NCBI GenBank assembly: GCA_964492425.1
Contig: CAZBKB010000028.1
Coordinates: 1 to 10,542, forward strand
Origin: LBZV01 sp000993855
Lineage (GTDB): Bacteria > Patescibacteriota > Microgenomatia > Curtissbacterales > GWA2-41-24
Direction: 5' to 3'
DNA: 10,542 bases
Shown: piece by piece, positions 1 to 5,745 of the stretch
Layout: every line of letters starts with the position of its first letter
Numbering within the stretch: the first letter of the stretch is position 1
Made by a program: the position numbers and the translations under genes
The notes under the pieces: model-generated
Seen by the model: the letters and a program-made list of their open reading frames with translations, nothing else
What the model was told of the DNA's origin: nothing
Database searches by the model: none

Positions 1-1
1 C

Positions 2-55
2 CACAAGAGATACTTGAAAGCGAGCTAGGTGTTCGGATTCAAACTAGAATGTAGC
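2..55. repeat. Left half of a 54-bp terminal inverted repeat
   Basis: These 54 bases are the exact reverse complement of 10489-10542, the last bases of the window. Similarity stops abruptly after GTAGC: the left side continues AAAAGG, while the right side, read inward, continues GGTTAA. The gene content between the repeats is housekeeping and there is no transposase. A dispersed chromosomal repeat at which an assembly broke is therefore more likely than a transposon end. Part of the sequence recurs in degraded form near 1999-2025 and 9595-9609. Confidence 0.95.
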
Positions 56-107
56 AAAAGGCTTTACAATAATTACACCGATGAACAAAATAATAACAGG
101 CGCATAA

Positions 108-1271
108 ATGTATTATAAAAACCCGCTCACCTATCTCATCCCTTTTCTTTTTATTGTGTTACTTTTTACAAACTTGCAAATTACAAAAGAGCAGCAATTT
201 GTACTTCTTGCAAAATCATTTCAAAACAGCAGCCTTGCACTCACAAATCTCGGGGAAAACATTTCCGACACTTCTCCCTATCAAGGGAAATACTACTGGC
301 CGCTTGGACCATTCCCGGCAATTATTATCTTGCCTTTTCTCTTTATATTCCAAAACTTCTATCAAAGTTACCTCTCGTTTCCAATATCGATATTAAACTT
401 TATCCTTTTATTTCAAATAGCAAAATTTTTAGGTTTAGATAAAAAAAAGTCACTTATCCTTAGCATCTTTTTTATCTTTGGTTCAATTTATACCCCGCTG
501 GCAGCAATCCCAGCATCTTGGTATTTTGCACAAACAGTAGCTTGTTTTTTAACAATTGCTGCAATTTATGAATTCTTAGTAAAAAAAAGTTATTTTATTC
601 CTGGAGTTTTAATTGCGGCGGCCACTGCAACCAGATTCAACCTTATCCTTGTATCTATATTTTTTATAATCCTGGCTACAGTTGAAGGTACAAAACCCAC
701 AAAAATTATTAAACTTTTATTACCAATAACTGTATCCGTTATCCTAATTTTCAGCTATAACAACCTAAGGTTTGGCAACCCCCTGGAAAGCGGCTACAAC
801 CTGCAATTAATTCCCCAAGAAGCACTGGCAAGAAGAAACATCGGTCTTTTTTCTACTCAGCACATCCCTTCAAACCTATACTATATGATCTTCAAAGGTC
901 CTGAAGCAGTATTCAAAGACAGTAGCAAAGAACTTACATTTCCATATTTAAGTTTCAACAATTATGGACTCAGCATATTTTTTCTATCCCCAATCCTTCT
1001 CCTCCTACACAAAGCCAACTTTAAAAACAAACTTATCAAAACAAGCACTCTCACCACTTTTGTACTACTCATCCCTATACTTACCTATTATGGAATAGGC
1101 CAAAAGCAGGTTGGTTACAGATACGCCCTGGATTTTTTCCCATTCCTTTTTTTAATGCTCACAGACGCTGTAAAAAGTATCAATATAAAACTACTTTATT
1201 TGATTGTTTTTTGGGGAGTCTTTTTCTCAATAACCTTTACTCTATTCTATATCAGCGGGCTTGATCTCTAA
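108..1271 (+). CDS. Polytopic membrane protein, GT-C glycosyltransferase-like
   Basis: This 387-residue protein is dominated by hydrophobic segments, about ten by eye, starting at residues 8-22. A short extracytoplasmic-looking loop carries YQGKYYWPLGPFP (about residues 58-70). Further on are YNNLRFGNPLESGY (about 219-232) and GYRYALDFFPFLFL near the C-terminus. Loops of the type 'Gk.Y.phGPgpall..Pf', 'RFGnpl..GY' and 'RY..d..Pfl' recur in uncharacterised bacterial GT-C-like membrane proteins, which are thought to move sugars from polyprenyl-phosphate donors. No catalytic acidic pair can be assigned with confidence, so the function is inferred. The codon just before ATG 108 is an in-frame TAA, making this the earliest possible ATG. 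No good SD precedes it. The stop overlaps the convergent ComF-family gene. It is unrelated in obvious sequence to the other GT-C-like gene at 5746. Confidence 0.8.
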   Translation: MYYKNPLTYLIPFLFIVLLFTNLQITKEQQFVLLAKSFQNSSLALTNLGENISDTSPYQGKYYWPLGPFPAIIILPFLFIFQNFYQSYLSFPISILNFILLFQIAKFLGLDKKKSLILSIFFIFGSIYTPLAAIPASWYFAQTVACFLTIAAIYEFLVKKSYFIPGVLIAAATATRFNLILVSIFFIILATVEGTKPTKIIKLLLPITVSVILIFSYNNLRFGNPLESGYNLQLIPQEALARRNIGLFSTQHIPSNLYYMIFKGPEAVFKDSSKELTFPYLSFNNYGLSIFFLSPILLLLHKANFKNKLIKTSTLTTFVLLIPILTYYGIGQKQVGYRYALDFFPFLFLMLTDAVKSINIKLLYLIVFWGVFFSITFTLFYISGLDL

Positions 1272-1933
1272 CCAAGCGCTACTGCCATCCCCCATACTTC
1301 CCGAGCCCCAGCTCTCTTTAACATTTTACAGGCCTCGGCCATAGTCGCTCCTGTTGTAAAAACATCATCTACCAACATGTAATCTCTACCATTAACGACA
1401 GACCTGGACACCTCAAATGCACCGCGGACATTTACGCGCCTCTCACTTCGCGTCAACCCCACCTGAGTTTTTGTCTCGACACCTCTTACAAGTAAATCTT
1501 CCCATCCAACACCAAACCGTTTTGCGAGTATCCTGCAAATTAACTCAGCCTGGTTAAAACCTCGCCATCTCCCGCGCCGAACATGAAGAGGTATCGGCAC
1601 GAGTGTAAAATCACCAGGCATACTAAATTTCCAAATTGTTTTAGAAAATAAATCTACAATAAATTCTGCGATATCCCAAACCCATTTATACTTTATCTTC
1701 TTGATTCCCATCTTTACTGGACCAACATATCTAAAAGCGACAACAAGCCCATCCAAACCATATTTTGTCATGCAACGCGGATGGGTTTTCCCACCAACAG
1801 CTTGCCTCTGACAAACAGGGCAAACAGGATTCTCAACAAAAACTATCTTCCGCTGACAGCTCTCGCAAATATAGGAACCAATATCACCGCACCAAACACA
1901 TTTTTTGGGGAAAAGAAAATCCAAAAAGTTCAT
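1268..1933 (-). CDS. ComF family phosphoribosyltransferase-like protein
   Basis: From the chosen start the protein has 221 residues. It opens with the typical ComF N-terminus MNFLDFLFPKKC and a cysteine-rich segment (C12, C15, C23, C26, C38, C41, C54) expected to bind zinc. The ComF motifs RGFNQAE (124-130) and TQVGLTRSERRVNVRGAF (156-173) follow. The PRPP-binding loop is LVDDVFTTGATM (187-198). ComF (ComFC/GntX) proteins help take up or process transforming DNA in competent bacteria; the phosphoribosyltransferase substrate is unsettled. The ATG at 1931-1933 is preferred over the in-frame ATG at 1952-1954 because the seven extra residues come from a heptanucleotide tandem repeat and because a plausible -10 element overlaps the upstream ATG. 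No SD is seen. The C-terminus ends right after AVALG. Its stop overlaps that of the rightward gene ending at 1271. Confidence 0.92.
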   Translation of the reverse strand: MNFLDFLFPKKCVWCGDIGSYICESCQRKIVFVENPVCPVCQRQAVGGKTHPRCMTKYGLDGLVVAFRYVGPVKMGIKKIKYKWVWDIAEFIVDLFSKTIWKFSMPGDFTLVPIPLHVRRGRWRGFNQAELICRILAKRFGVGWEDLLVRGVETKTQVGLTRSERRVNVRGAFEVSRSVVNGRDYMLVDDVFTTGATMAEACKMLKRAGAREVWGMAVALG

Positions 1934-1954
1934 AGTTAATAGTTCACAGTTCAT
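1927..1954 (-). repeat. Four-copy heptanucleotide tandem repeat at the start of the ComF-family gene
   Basis: Read on the minus strand from 1954 to 1927, the sequence is four consecutive 7-mers: ATGAACT, GTGAACT, ATTAACT, ATGAACT. A weaker fifth unit, TTGTACT, precedes them at 1961-1955. The array contains both candidate ATG starts of the ComF-family gene, 21 nt (three units) apart and therefore in the same frame. Confidence 0.85.
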
Positions 1955-1981
1955 AGTACAACATCTTTTTTTGATTTTGAA
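1953..1981 (-). promoter_or_regulatory. Candidate promoter for the ComF-family gene
   Basis: On the minus strand TTCAAA (1981-1976) lies 17 bp from TACTAT (1958-1953). Each hexamer matches the sigma-70 consensus at four of six positions. Transcription would start near 1946, downstream of the in-frame ATG at 1954, which supports use of the ATG at 1933. The -35 overlaps that of the divergent tmRNA promoter. Confidence 0.35.
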
Positions 1982-1999
1982 TCCAGTTTCTGCTATTAT
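1971..1999 (+). promoter_or_regulatory. Candidate ssrA (tmRNA) promoter
   Basis: TTGATT (1971-1976), a 17-bp spacer and TATTAT (1994-1999). A TGC triplet directly before the -10 gives an extended -10. This is the best sigma-70-like match between the ComF-family gene and the tmRNA. The expected start near 2006 would give a leader of about 100 nt before the mature tmRNA 5' end. Confidence 0.5.
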
Positions 2000-2041
2000 T
2001 ACATTCCAAATTTAATTTGAATCCGGCTCTGCCAGTCCAAA

Positions 2042-2098
2042 TTTTTCCTCTAAAGGGAAAAAGGAATAATAAGGAGAAAACCGTAAGTTGTCTCCTTA
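2042..2098 (+). other. Two hairpins in the tmRNA 5' leader
   Basis: Hairpin one: TTTTTCC (2042-2048) pairs with GGAAAAA (2056-2062) across a 7-nt loop. Hairpin two: TAAGGAG (2070-2076) pairs perfectly with CTCCTTA (2092-2098) across a 15-nt loop and ends 10 nt before the acceptor stem of the tmRNA. The second stem is a Shine-Dalgarno-like sequence facing an anti-Shine-Dalgarno-like sequence. Both lie in the presumed precursor leader. A role in processing or regulation is inference. Confidence 0.5.
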
Positions 2099-2108
2099 GA
2101 GCCAACGA

Positions 2109-2477
2109 GGGGATGTATTGTTTCGACAGGATCGCACTTTGACAAACTGCAAGCCGAACACGATTCTAAAGCGCGTTAAGCTTTGAATCAAACTTAAGTG
2201 CAAACAGAAATGTTGCACCCGCTTTTGCTTTTGCCGCATAAGGTAAGAGTTTAAAAGCTGTCCTTTTGGTTTTTTCTCGGTGAAGCCATTGGGGCATAAA
2301 TTTAGCCGGGAGTAGATCTCTGGTTTCTGATCAGGCCAAAGATTGAAAAAGATCGATCTATGTTCAGACTATTCCTGTTAGTCGGAAAAGGTTTGAACGA
2401 AATTTTAAAGACCAACTAAGCTTGTAGATGTTTGCAAAATGTAATCTTGGACGCCGAGTCACTCTCGGCCATCTCCA
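2109..2477 (+). ncRNA. ssrA: Transfer-messenger RNA (tmRNA)
   Basis: tmRNA rescues ribosomes stalled on broken mRNA: charged with alanine it enters the A site with SmpB, and its short reading frame adds a degradation tag. The 5' acceptor strand GGGGATG (2109-2115) pairs with CATCTCC (2470-2476), with one G-U pair, and A2477 is the discriminator. TTTCGACAGG (2121-2130) is the usual motif after the 5' acceptor strand, and GCTTGTAGATG plus GGACGCCGAG near the 3' end are also typical. The tag frame is 2200-2241 and encodes ANRNVAPAFAFAA then TAA. CCA is not encoded (CAA follows the discriminator), so it must be added afterwards. The T-loop region, GCCGA-GTCACTC-TCGGC, lacks the usual T54 and A58. 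The length of about 369 nt is normal. The 3' end lies 3 nt from the stop codon of the convergent smpB. Confidence 0.96.
2200..2241 (+). other. tmRNA tag-peptide reading frame
   Basis: The resume codon is GCA (2200-2202) and the frame ends at TAA (2239-2241). It encodes ANRNVAPAFAFAA; the Ala carried by tmRNA is added in front. The alanine-rich hydrophobic end resembles the usual ...ALAA degron, with Phe in place of Leu/Tyr. The resume codon is inferred from the GCAAAC pattern shared with well-studied tmRNAs. Confidence 0.88.
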
Positions 2478-2480
2478 CAA

Positions 2481-2918
2481 TTAACCGCGTCCTCTCACTT
2501 CACGCTCAATATCGCGCTCCACAGTTTTCTTTCTAAGTGCCGCTCTTTTGTCAAACTTCGACTTGCTCTTAGCCAAAGCCAGCTCAACCTTTGCCAGATT
2601 CCCGCGAATATAAATTGAAACCGGCACAATCGTCAGTTTACTACCGACAATTTTCCCCTGCCAATTCAAAATCTGGTTTCTATGAAGAAGCAGCTTGCGC
2701 TCGCGTCTTGTATCCTTATACCTTTCGGACCCCATCCACGGATTAATATACGCATTAACCAAATAAACTTCTCCATCACGGATCCTGGCAAAAGCCTCGG
2801 AAAGATCAGCTCTACCTGCTCTTATTGATTTCACCTCAGCACCCAATAATACAATTCCAGCTTCGACTTTTTCCAAAACTTGGTATTTGAACTTTGCTCT
2901 GCGGTTATAAATCCTCAT
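2481..2918 (-). CDS. smpB: SsrA-binding protein SmpB
   Basis: SmpB binds the tRNA-like end of tmRNA and brings it to stalled ribosomes, its C-terminal tail sensing the empty mRNA channel. The 145-residue protein shows the family pattern throughout: NRRAKFKYQVLEKVEAGIVL near the N-terminus, GAEVKSIRAGRADLSEAFARI (about 26-46), GEVYLVNAYINPW, RRERKLLLHRNQI, GSKLTIVPVSIY, and KVELALAKSKSKFDKRAALRKK leading into a basic tail ending RGRG. Length is normal (about 145-160). The ATG at 2916-2918 gives the expected short N-terminus; no clear SD precedes it. A candidate promoter lies at 2953-2981, so smpB need not depend on the upstream envelope genes. Its TAA at 2481-2483 faces the 3' end of its RNA partner. 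Confidence 0.98.
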   Translation of the reverse strand: MRIYNRRAKFKYQVLEKVEAGIVLLGAEVKSIRAGRADLSEAFARIRDGEVYLVNAYINPWMGSERYKDTRRERKLLLHRNQILNWQGKIVGSKLTIVPVSIYIRGNLAKVELALAKSKSKFDKRAALRKKTVERDIEREVRGRG

Positions 2919-2952
2919 AACCGTTTAACATTAGAAAATAAAGAGAACCATC

Positions 2953-2981
2953 AGTATAAATGAGAATATCGAAATTCTAAA
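2953..2981 (-). promoter_or_regulatory. Candidate smpB promoter
   Basis: On the minus strand TTTAGA (2981-2976), a 17-bp spacer and TATACT (2958-2953). The expected start near 2946 gives a leader of roughly 28 nt. It sits in the 99-nt gap between the PP2C-like/propeller gene and smpB, where no other gene or convincing terminator was seen. Confidence 0.42.
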
Positions 2982-3017
2982 TAATATAAAAATCCTCTTT
3001 CCCAAACGCATAACTGT

Positions 3018-4841
3018 TCAAATATTTGCCACAAGCACCATGCTTCCAACAGCAATATAAATTTTCCCAGCCTCTTCATCCACATAAAGATCGCCGGCAC
3101 GGGCAAACTTACTAGAATTGTACGATTTCTTATAAACACCATCTTTGGAAATCACAACAAGCGCAGAATTAGCCCTATCAATCACATAAATACTATCCAA
3201 ATCGCTGTTTGTATAAATCTCACCCAACTCTCCAATTCCACTAATGCCTTCTATATTAAAACCGTCATTTGCTCCACGCGTATACTTCAAAACCTCAGTG
3301 CCTCTAGTTACCCAAATTGACCCGTCTATTGCAAAGCGCGAATTATCTGCAAATGCCTCGGGAGCTTCAAGGTAATTCGCACTTTGGGCATAACCGTCCG
3401 CAATCGGCACAAATTTCAAAATTTGGTCTGCTTTCAACAAATAAATATTTCCCAGAAACACCGCCATATCTTTCACTCCATCACCCTTTGCAACCTCCTC
3501 ACGCGCTCCATCAGTTCCAAGTCTGAAAACTTTACTACCAGATAGTGTAAATATCGAATTATCATAGACGAAGCCGCCGTCTGCGTTCTCACCAGATACT
3601 TCCCGAACCCTTCTGCCAACATCACTCACCTCAATAGTACCATCGTCTCCAAACACAAAAAAGTTACCCGAACCCCGCGAAAAAGATGTAATTTTGCCAT
3701 TACTCTCAAAAAAGTTTTCAAAATCAATGCTTGCCAAATTAGCAGTCTCGCCAAGCTTATCCTGTATCTGTCTTTGTAAGGCAAGTGCCTCTTCATCTTC
3801 AGGCTTGATCACCAACGCAAGCTTAATTTCACCATCAGCTTCCACCAGAAGACTCCTCGCCTTCTCTTTATTTAAATCCAACACTCCAAGCGCCTCGTTG
3901 TATTTGTTGCCAGCCACTTGCAAATGGCCTCTAAAATCGGCAGCTGTAATCGCATCTTTGCTTTTTTTTATCGTCACAAACCCCGAAGCAATAAGAACCG
4001 ACACAATTAGAACCGCCAAAAATATTAAATTCCTTCGCAACCTAAACATTGCCCCAATATCACCAACTCGAAGCTTACCCAATTCACGACCCAAAGCAGA
4101 AAACAATCGAATAGGCTGTCCGCCAATTGCTGATGGTGAAGCAACTTCCTCATCAATATCCCTAACACTCACCACCTTATCCTCAACACTATCCTCTTGA
4201 GGTTTTTCTCCATCGCCATCGTTGGCAGATTGGCTCTTTAAAGATTTTTCCCCCCCAACTCGAACAAACAATGCCCCAACCTCACTTTGATCATCAAGCG
4301 CAGAAATATCTGTCGCCAAACCATCTATCACATCTTCAAAATCATCACTACCCCTTGCAAAAACACCCGAATCAAAATTTTCAACAAACTTATCTGTGCT
4401 AATTAAAACCAAATCGCCAGATTTGACTCTTCCAGAACCCTCTCCGAACTTAACCCCAAACGACTTTTGCAACCTAAAAACGTTGATCTTTACCCGCTCT
4501 CCATGTCTTGCAATATAAACTACTCCCTTGTAAAAAAACGCCAGTGCAAAGCTAACATCCGCACCCATCCCCTTAAAACGGCTAACCTGTCTATCCCTAA
4601 CTGCAACCAGCGCAGCAAAAACACCATCCTTGACCTCAATTATCTTCTTAACATCATCTTCAAACTCATCATGCAAGAAACCACTTACATTCTCAATATT
4701 TTCAATTTTTGCAGTCTCTACCAGGACACAACTTACAAGTACTCCACTTCCACCGCTTTCAATAGTCACATGCTTCGAGAACACCCCACACGAATATCTC
4801 TCATCTCCCGCTCCGCTAATTTTCTCGACTTTAAAGCTCAT
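3018..4841 (-). CDS. PP2C-like domain / TM / beta-propeller membrane protein
   Basis: The protein has 607 residues in four parts. Residues 1 to about 195 look like a degenerate PP2C/PPM phosphatase fold: GMGADVSFALAFFYKGVVYI (91-110) followed by ARHGERVKI stands where PP2C has the 'GsT..' and 'GDSR' strands, and GDLVLISTDKFVE (142-154) stands where it has 'D.ll..TDG..e'. The metal-binding DG of that motif is DK here, so activity is doubtful. An acidic linker follows (about 200-235). A TM helix spans about 272-291. Beyond it lie a helical segment (about 300-366) and repeated beta-strand units with NHL-like spacing (about 372-607), consistent with a propeller. Topology would put the PP2C-like part in the cytoplasm and the propeller outside. 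It starts 3 nt after the small two-TM gene, in the envelope cluster. A sensing or scaffolding role is inference. Confidence 0.85.
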   Translation of the reverse strand: MSFKVEKISGAGDERYSCGVFSKHVTIESGGSGVLVSCVLVETAKIENIENVSGFLHDEFEDDVKKIIEVKDGVFAALVAVRDRQVSRFKGMGADVSFALAFFYKGVVYIARHGERVKINVFRLQKSFGVKFGEGSGRVKSGDLVLISTDKFVENFDSGVFARGSDDFEDVIDGLATDISALDDQSEVGALFVRVGGEKSLKSQSANDGDGEKPQEDSVEDKVVSVRDIDEEVASPSAIGGQPIRLFSALGRELGKLRVGDIGAMFRLRRNLIFLAVLIVSVLIASGFVTIKKSKDAITAADFRGHLQVAGNKYNEALGVLDLNKEKARSLLVEADGEIKLALVIKPEDEEALALQRQIQDKLGETANLASIDFENFFESNGKITSFSRGSGNFFVFGDDGTIEVSDVGRRVREVSGENADGGFVYDNSIFTLSGSKVFRLGTDGAREEVAKGDGVKDMAVFLGNIYLLKADQILKFVPIADGYAQSANYLEAPEAFADNSRFAIDGSIWVTRGTEVLKYTRGANDGFNIEGISGIGELGEIYTNSDLDSIYVIDRANSALVVISKDGVYKKSYNSSKFARAGDLYVDEEAGKIYIAVGSMVLVANI

Positions 4842-4844
4842 ATA

Positions 4845-5087
4845 TCAGCTAAAATTACCCAAAACTAAAAAAAACACTGCCACTGAAACACCGATATGAA
4901 CAATACCCATAAATCGCAATAGCGGCGAAAGCGGTGTAGGCAGTTTTCTGTTCATAATCACAATTTGCCTGTATAAAATAACCGAAAAGAAAATATAAAA
5001 AACCAAAAAAAGTAAAAGGAAAGCTTTTATTCCAAAAGAAGCATCTAAAAAACTCAAAAAACCAAAGCTGTTTGAATCTACAAGCAT
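4845..5087 (-). CDS. Small two-TM membrane protein of unknown function
   Basis: Eighty residues with two hydrophobic helices, about 17-42 (FGIKAFLLLFLVFYIFFSVILY) and about 58-78 (RFMGIVHIGVSVAVFFLVLG), separated by a basic, proline-containing loop (NRKLPTPLSP). I cannot assign a function. It is probably real because its ATG overlaps the TAA of the PH-domain gene (TAATG), GGGGGAG sits 8 nt before the ATG as a good SD, and the next gene starts 3 nt after its TGA. This is a translationally coupled position inside an operon. An overlapping longer frame (4855-5157) lacks these signals and was not chosen. A role as a small partner of the PH-domain or PP2C-like proteins is guesswork from position. 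Confidence 0.8.
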   Translation of the reverse strand: MLVDSNSFGFLSFLDASFGIKAFLLLFLVFYIFFSVILYRQIVIMNRKLPTPLSPLLRFMGIVHIGVSVAVFFLVLGNFS

Positions 5088-5695
5088 TACTTAATCTCCC
5101 CCGGAACCTCTGCCGACTCAAGTCTGACTTCTTCAAGTATTCTGCTGGAAACCTCATCCGGCTTCACAACATGATGAAACTCAAATTCCGGTCGTTCCCC
5201 TGCAGTCTGCAAAAAAACGTTACCAAAGTGGAAGAGAGTTCCAAAAAAACCGATTATCTTTGGGCTTACATCCTGTATCTGGTCCAAATTTGCATATGCC
5301 GTTTCTATATGCAATATTCCCCTATAATCAAAATCCACAATCCTCTCATTAGTCAAAATGTAAACATTAAAATACCAATGGATAAATTTTGAAAAGGCAA
5401 AACCAAAAGTGAAAAGGTACCAGCATATCACCATCCAAAACAATTGTTTTGGCTCTAAAAAATCACCGAGATTAATCCCCGCAACTCCAACCAGGGGAGT
5501 AGCTAAAACTGGCAACAACACTACTAGTACAATTTCCAAAACTGCCCCAAGTTGAGTAATCCAATGCTGTCTTAGAAGAAGAATAATTCTTTCACCTTTT
5601 TCTTGAGTATCAAAACACACACCATTCGGGTTATGTGCGAAAACCGCGAAAGGGTTTGTAGTGTGCTGATGGAAATCTCGCCCTTGGTCAACCAT
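5087..5695 (-). CDS. Membrane protein with bacterial PH (YdbS/YdbT-like) domain
   Basis: From ATG 5695 the protein has 202 residues. The N-terminal part ends in QEKGERIILLLRQHW (31-45), the usual entry to this family ('...GE.ill..r.H'). Two hydrophobic stretches follow, about 46-74 and 84-105. They lead into the bPH2-like domain (about 108-190), with YILTNERIVDFDYRGIL (112-128), LDQIQDVSP (137-145) and FGTLFHFGNVFLQTAG (151-166). Proteins of this type are bacterial PH-domain membrane proteins, and their molecular role is generally unknown. The frame can be extended one codon to TTG 5698, but ATG is preferred. A TATAAT on the minus strand (5708-5703) ends 7 nt before that ATG and might drive a leaderless transcript, though its -35 is poor. 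Its TAA overlaps the ATG of the next gene. Confidence 0.9.
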   Translation of the reverse strand: MVDQGRDFHQHTTNPFAVFAHNPNGVCFDTQEKGERIILLLRQHWITQLGAVLEIVLVVLLPVLATPLVGVAGINLGDFLEPKQLFWMVICWYLFTFGFAFSKFIHWYFNVYILTNERIVDFDYRGILHIETAYANLDQIQDVSPKIIGFFGTLFHFGNVFLQTAGERPEFEFHHVVKPDEVSSRILEEVRLESAEVPGEIK

Positions 5696-5702
5696 CAAAT
5701 TA

Positions 5703-5708
5703 ATTATA
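5703..5708 (-). promoter_or_regulatory. Possible internal -10 element before the PH-domain gene
   Basis: A perfect TATAAT lies on the minus strand in the 47-50-nt gap between the GT-C-like gene and the PH-domain gene. The predicted start falls at the ATG itself, so the transcript would be leaderless. The hexamer 17 bp upstream (TGATAT) is a weak -35, so this is tentative. Confidence 0.25.
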
Positions 5709-5745
5709 TATCCATATCCACCGAGATATCAGCTCCCGCCTTAAT

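Noticed and set aside
2951..3142. Leftward 63-residue frame overlapping the end of the PP2C-like/propeller gene
   Set aside because: It overlaps that gene in another frame, has no SD, and covers the better-supported smpB promoter.
3694..4200. Rightward 168-residue frame
   Set aside because: Lies wholly antisense to the PP2C-like/propeller gene, is Ser/Leu/Pro-rich as antisense frames often are, and shows no recognisable motif.
4855..5157. Leftward 100-residue frame overlapping the two-TM gene
   Set aside because: Composition is poor (Phe/Arg/Cys-rich) and it would overlap the PH-domain gene by 71 nt. The other frame has the TAATG coupling and an SD.
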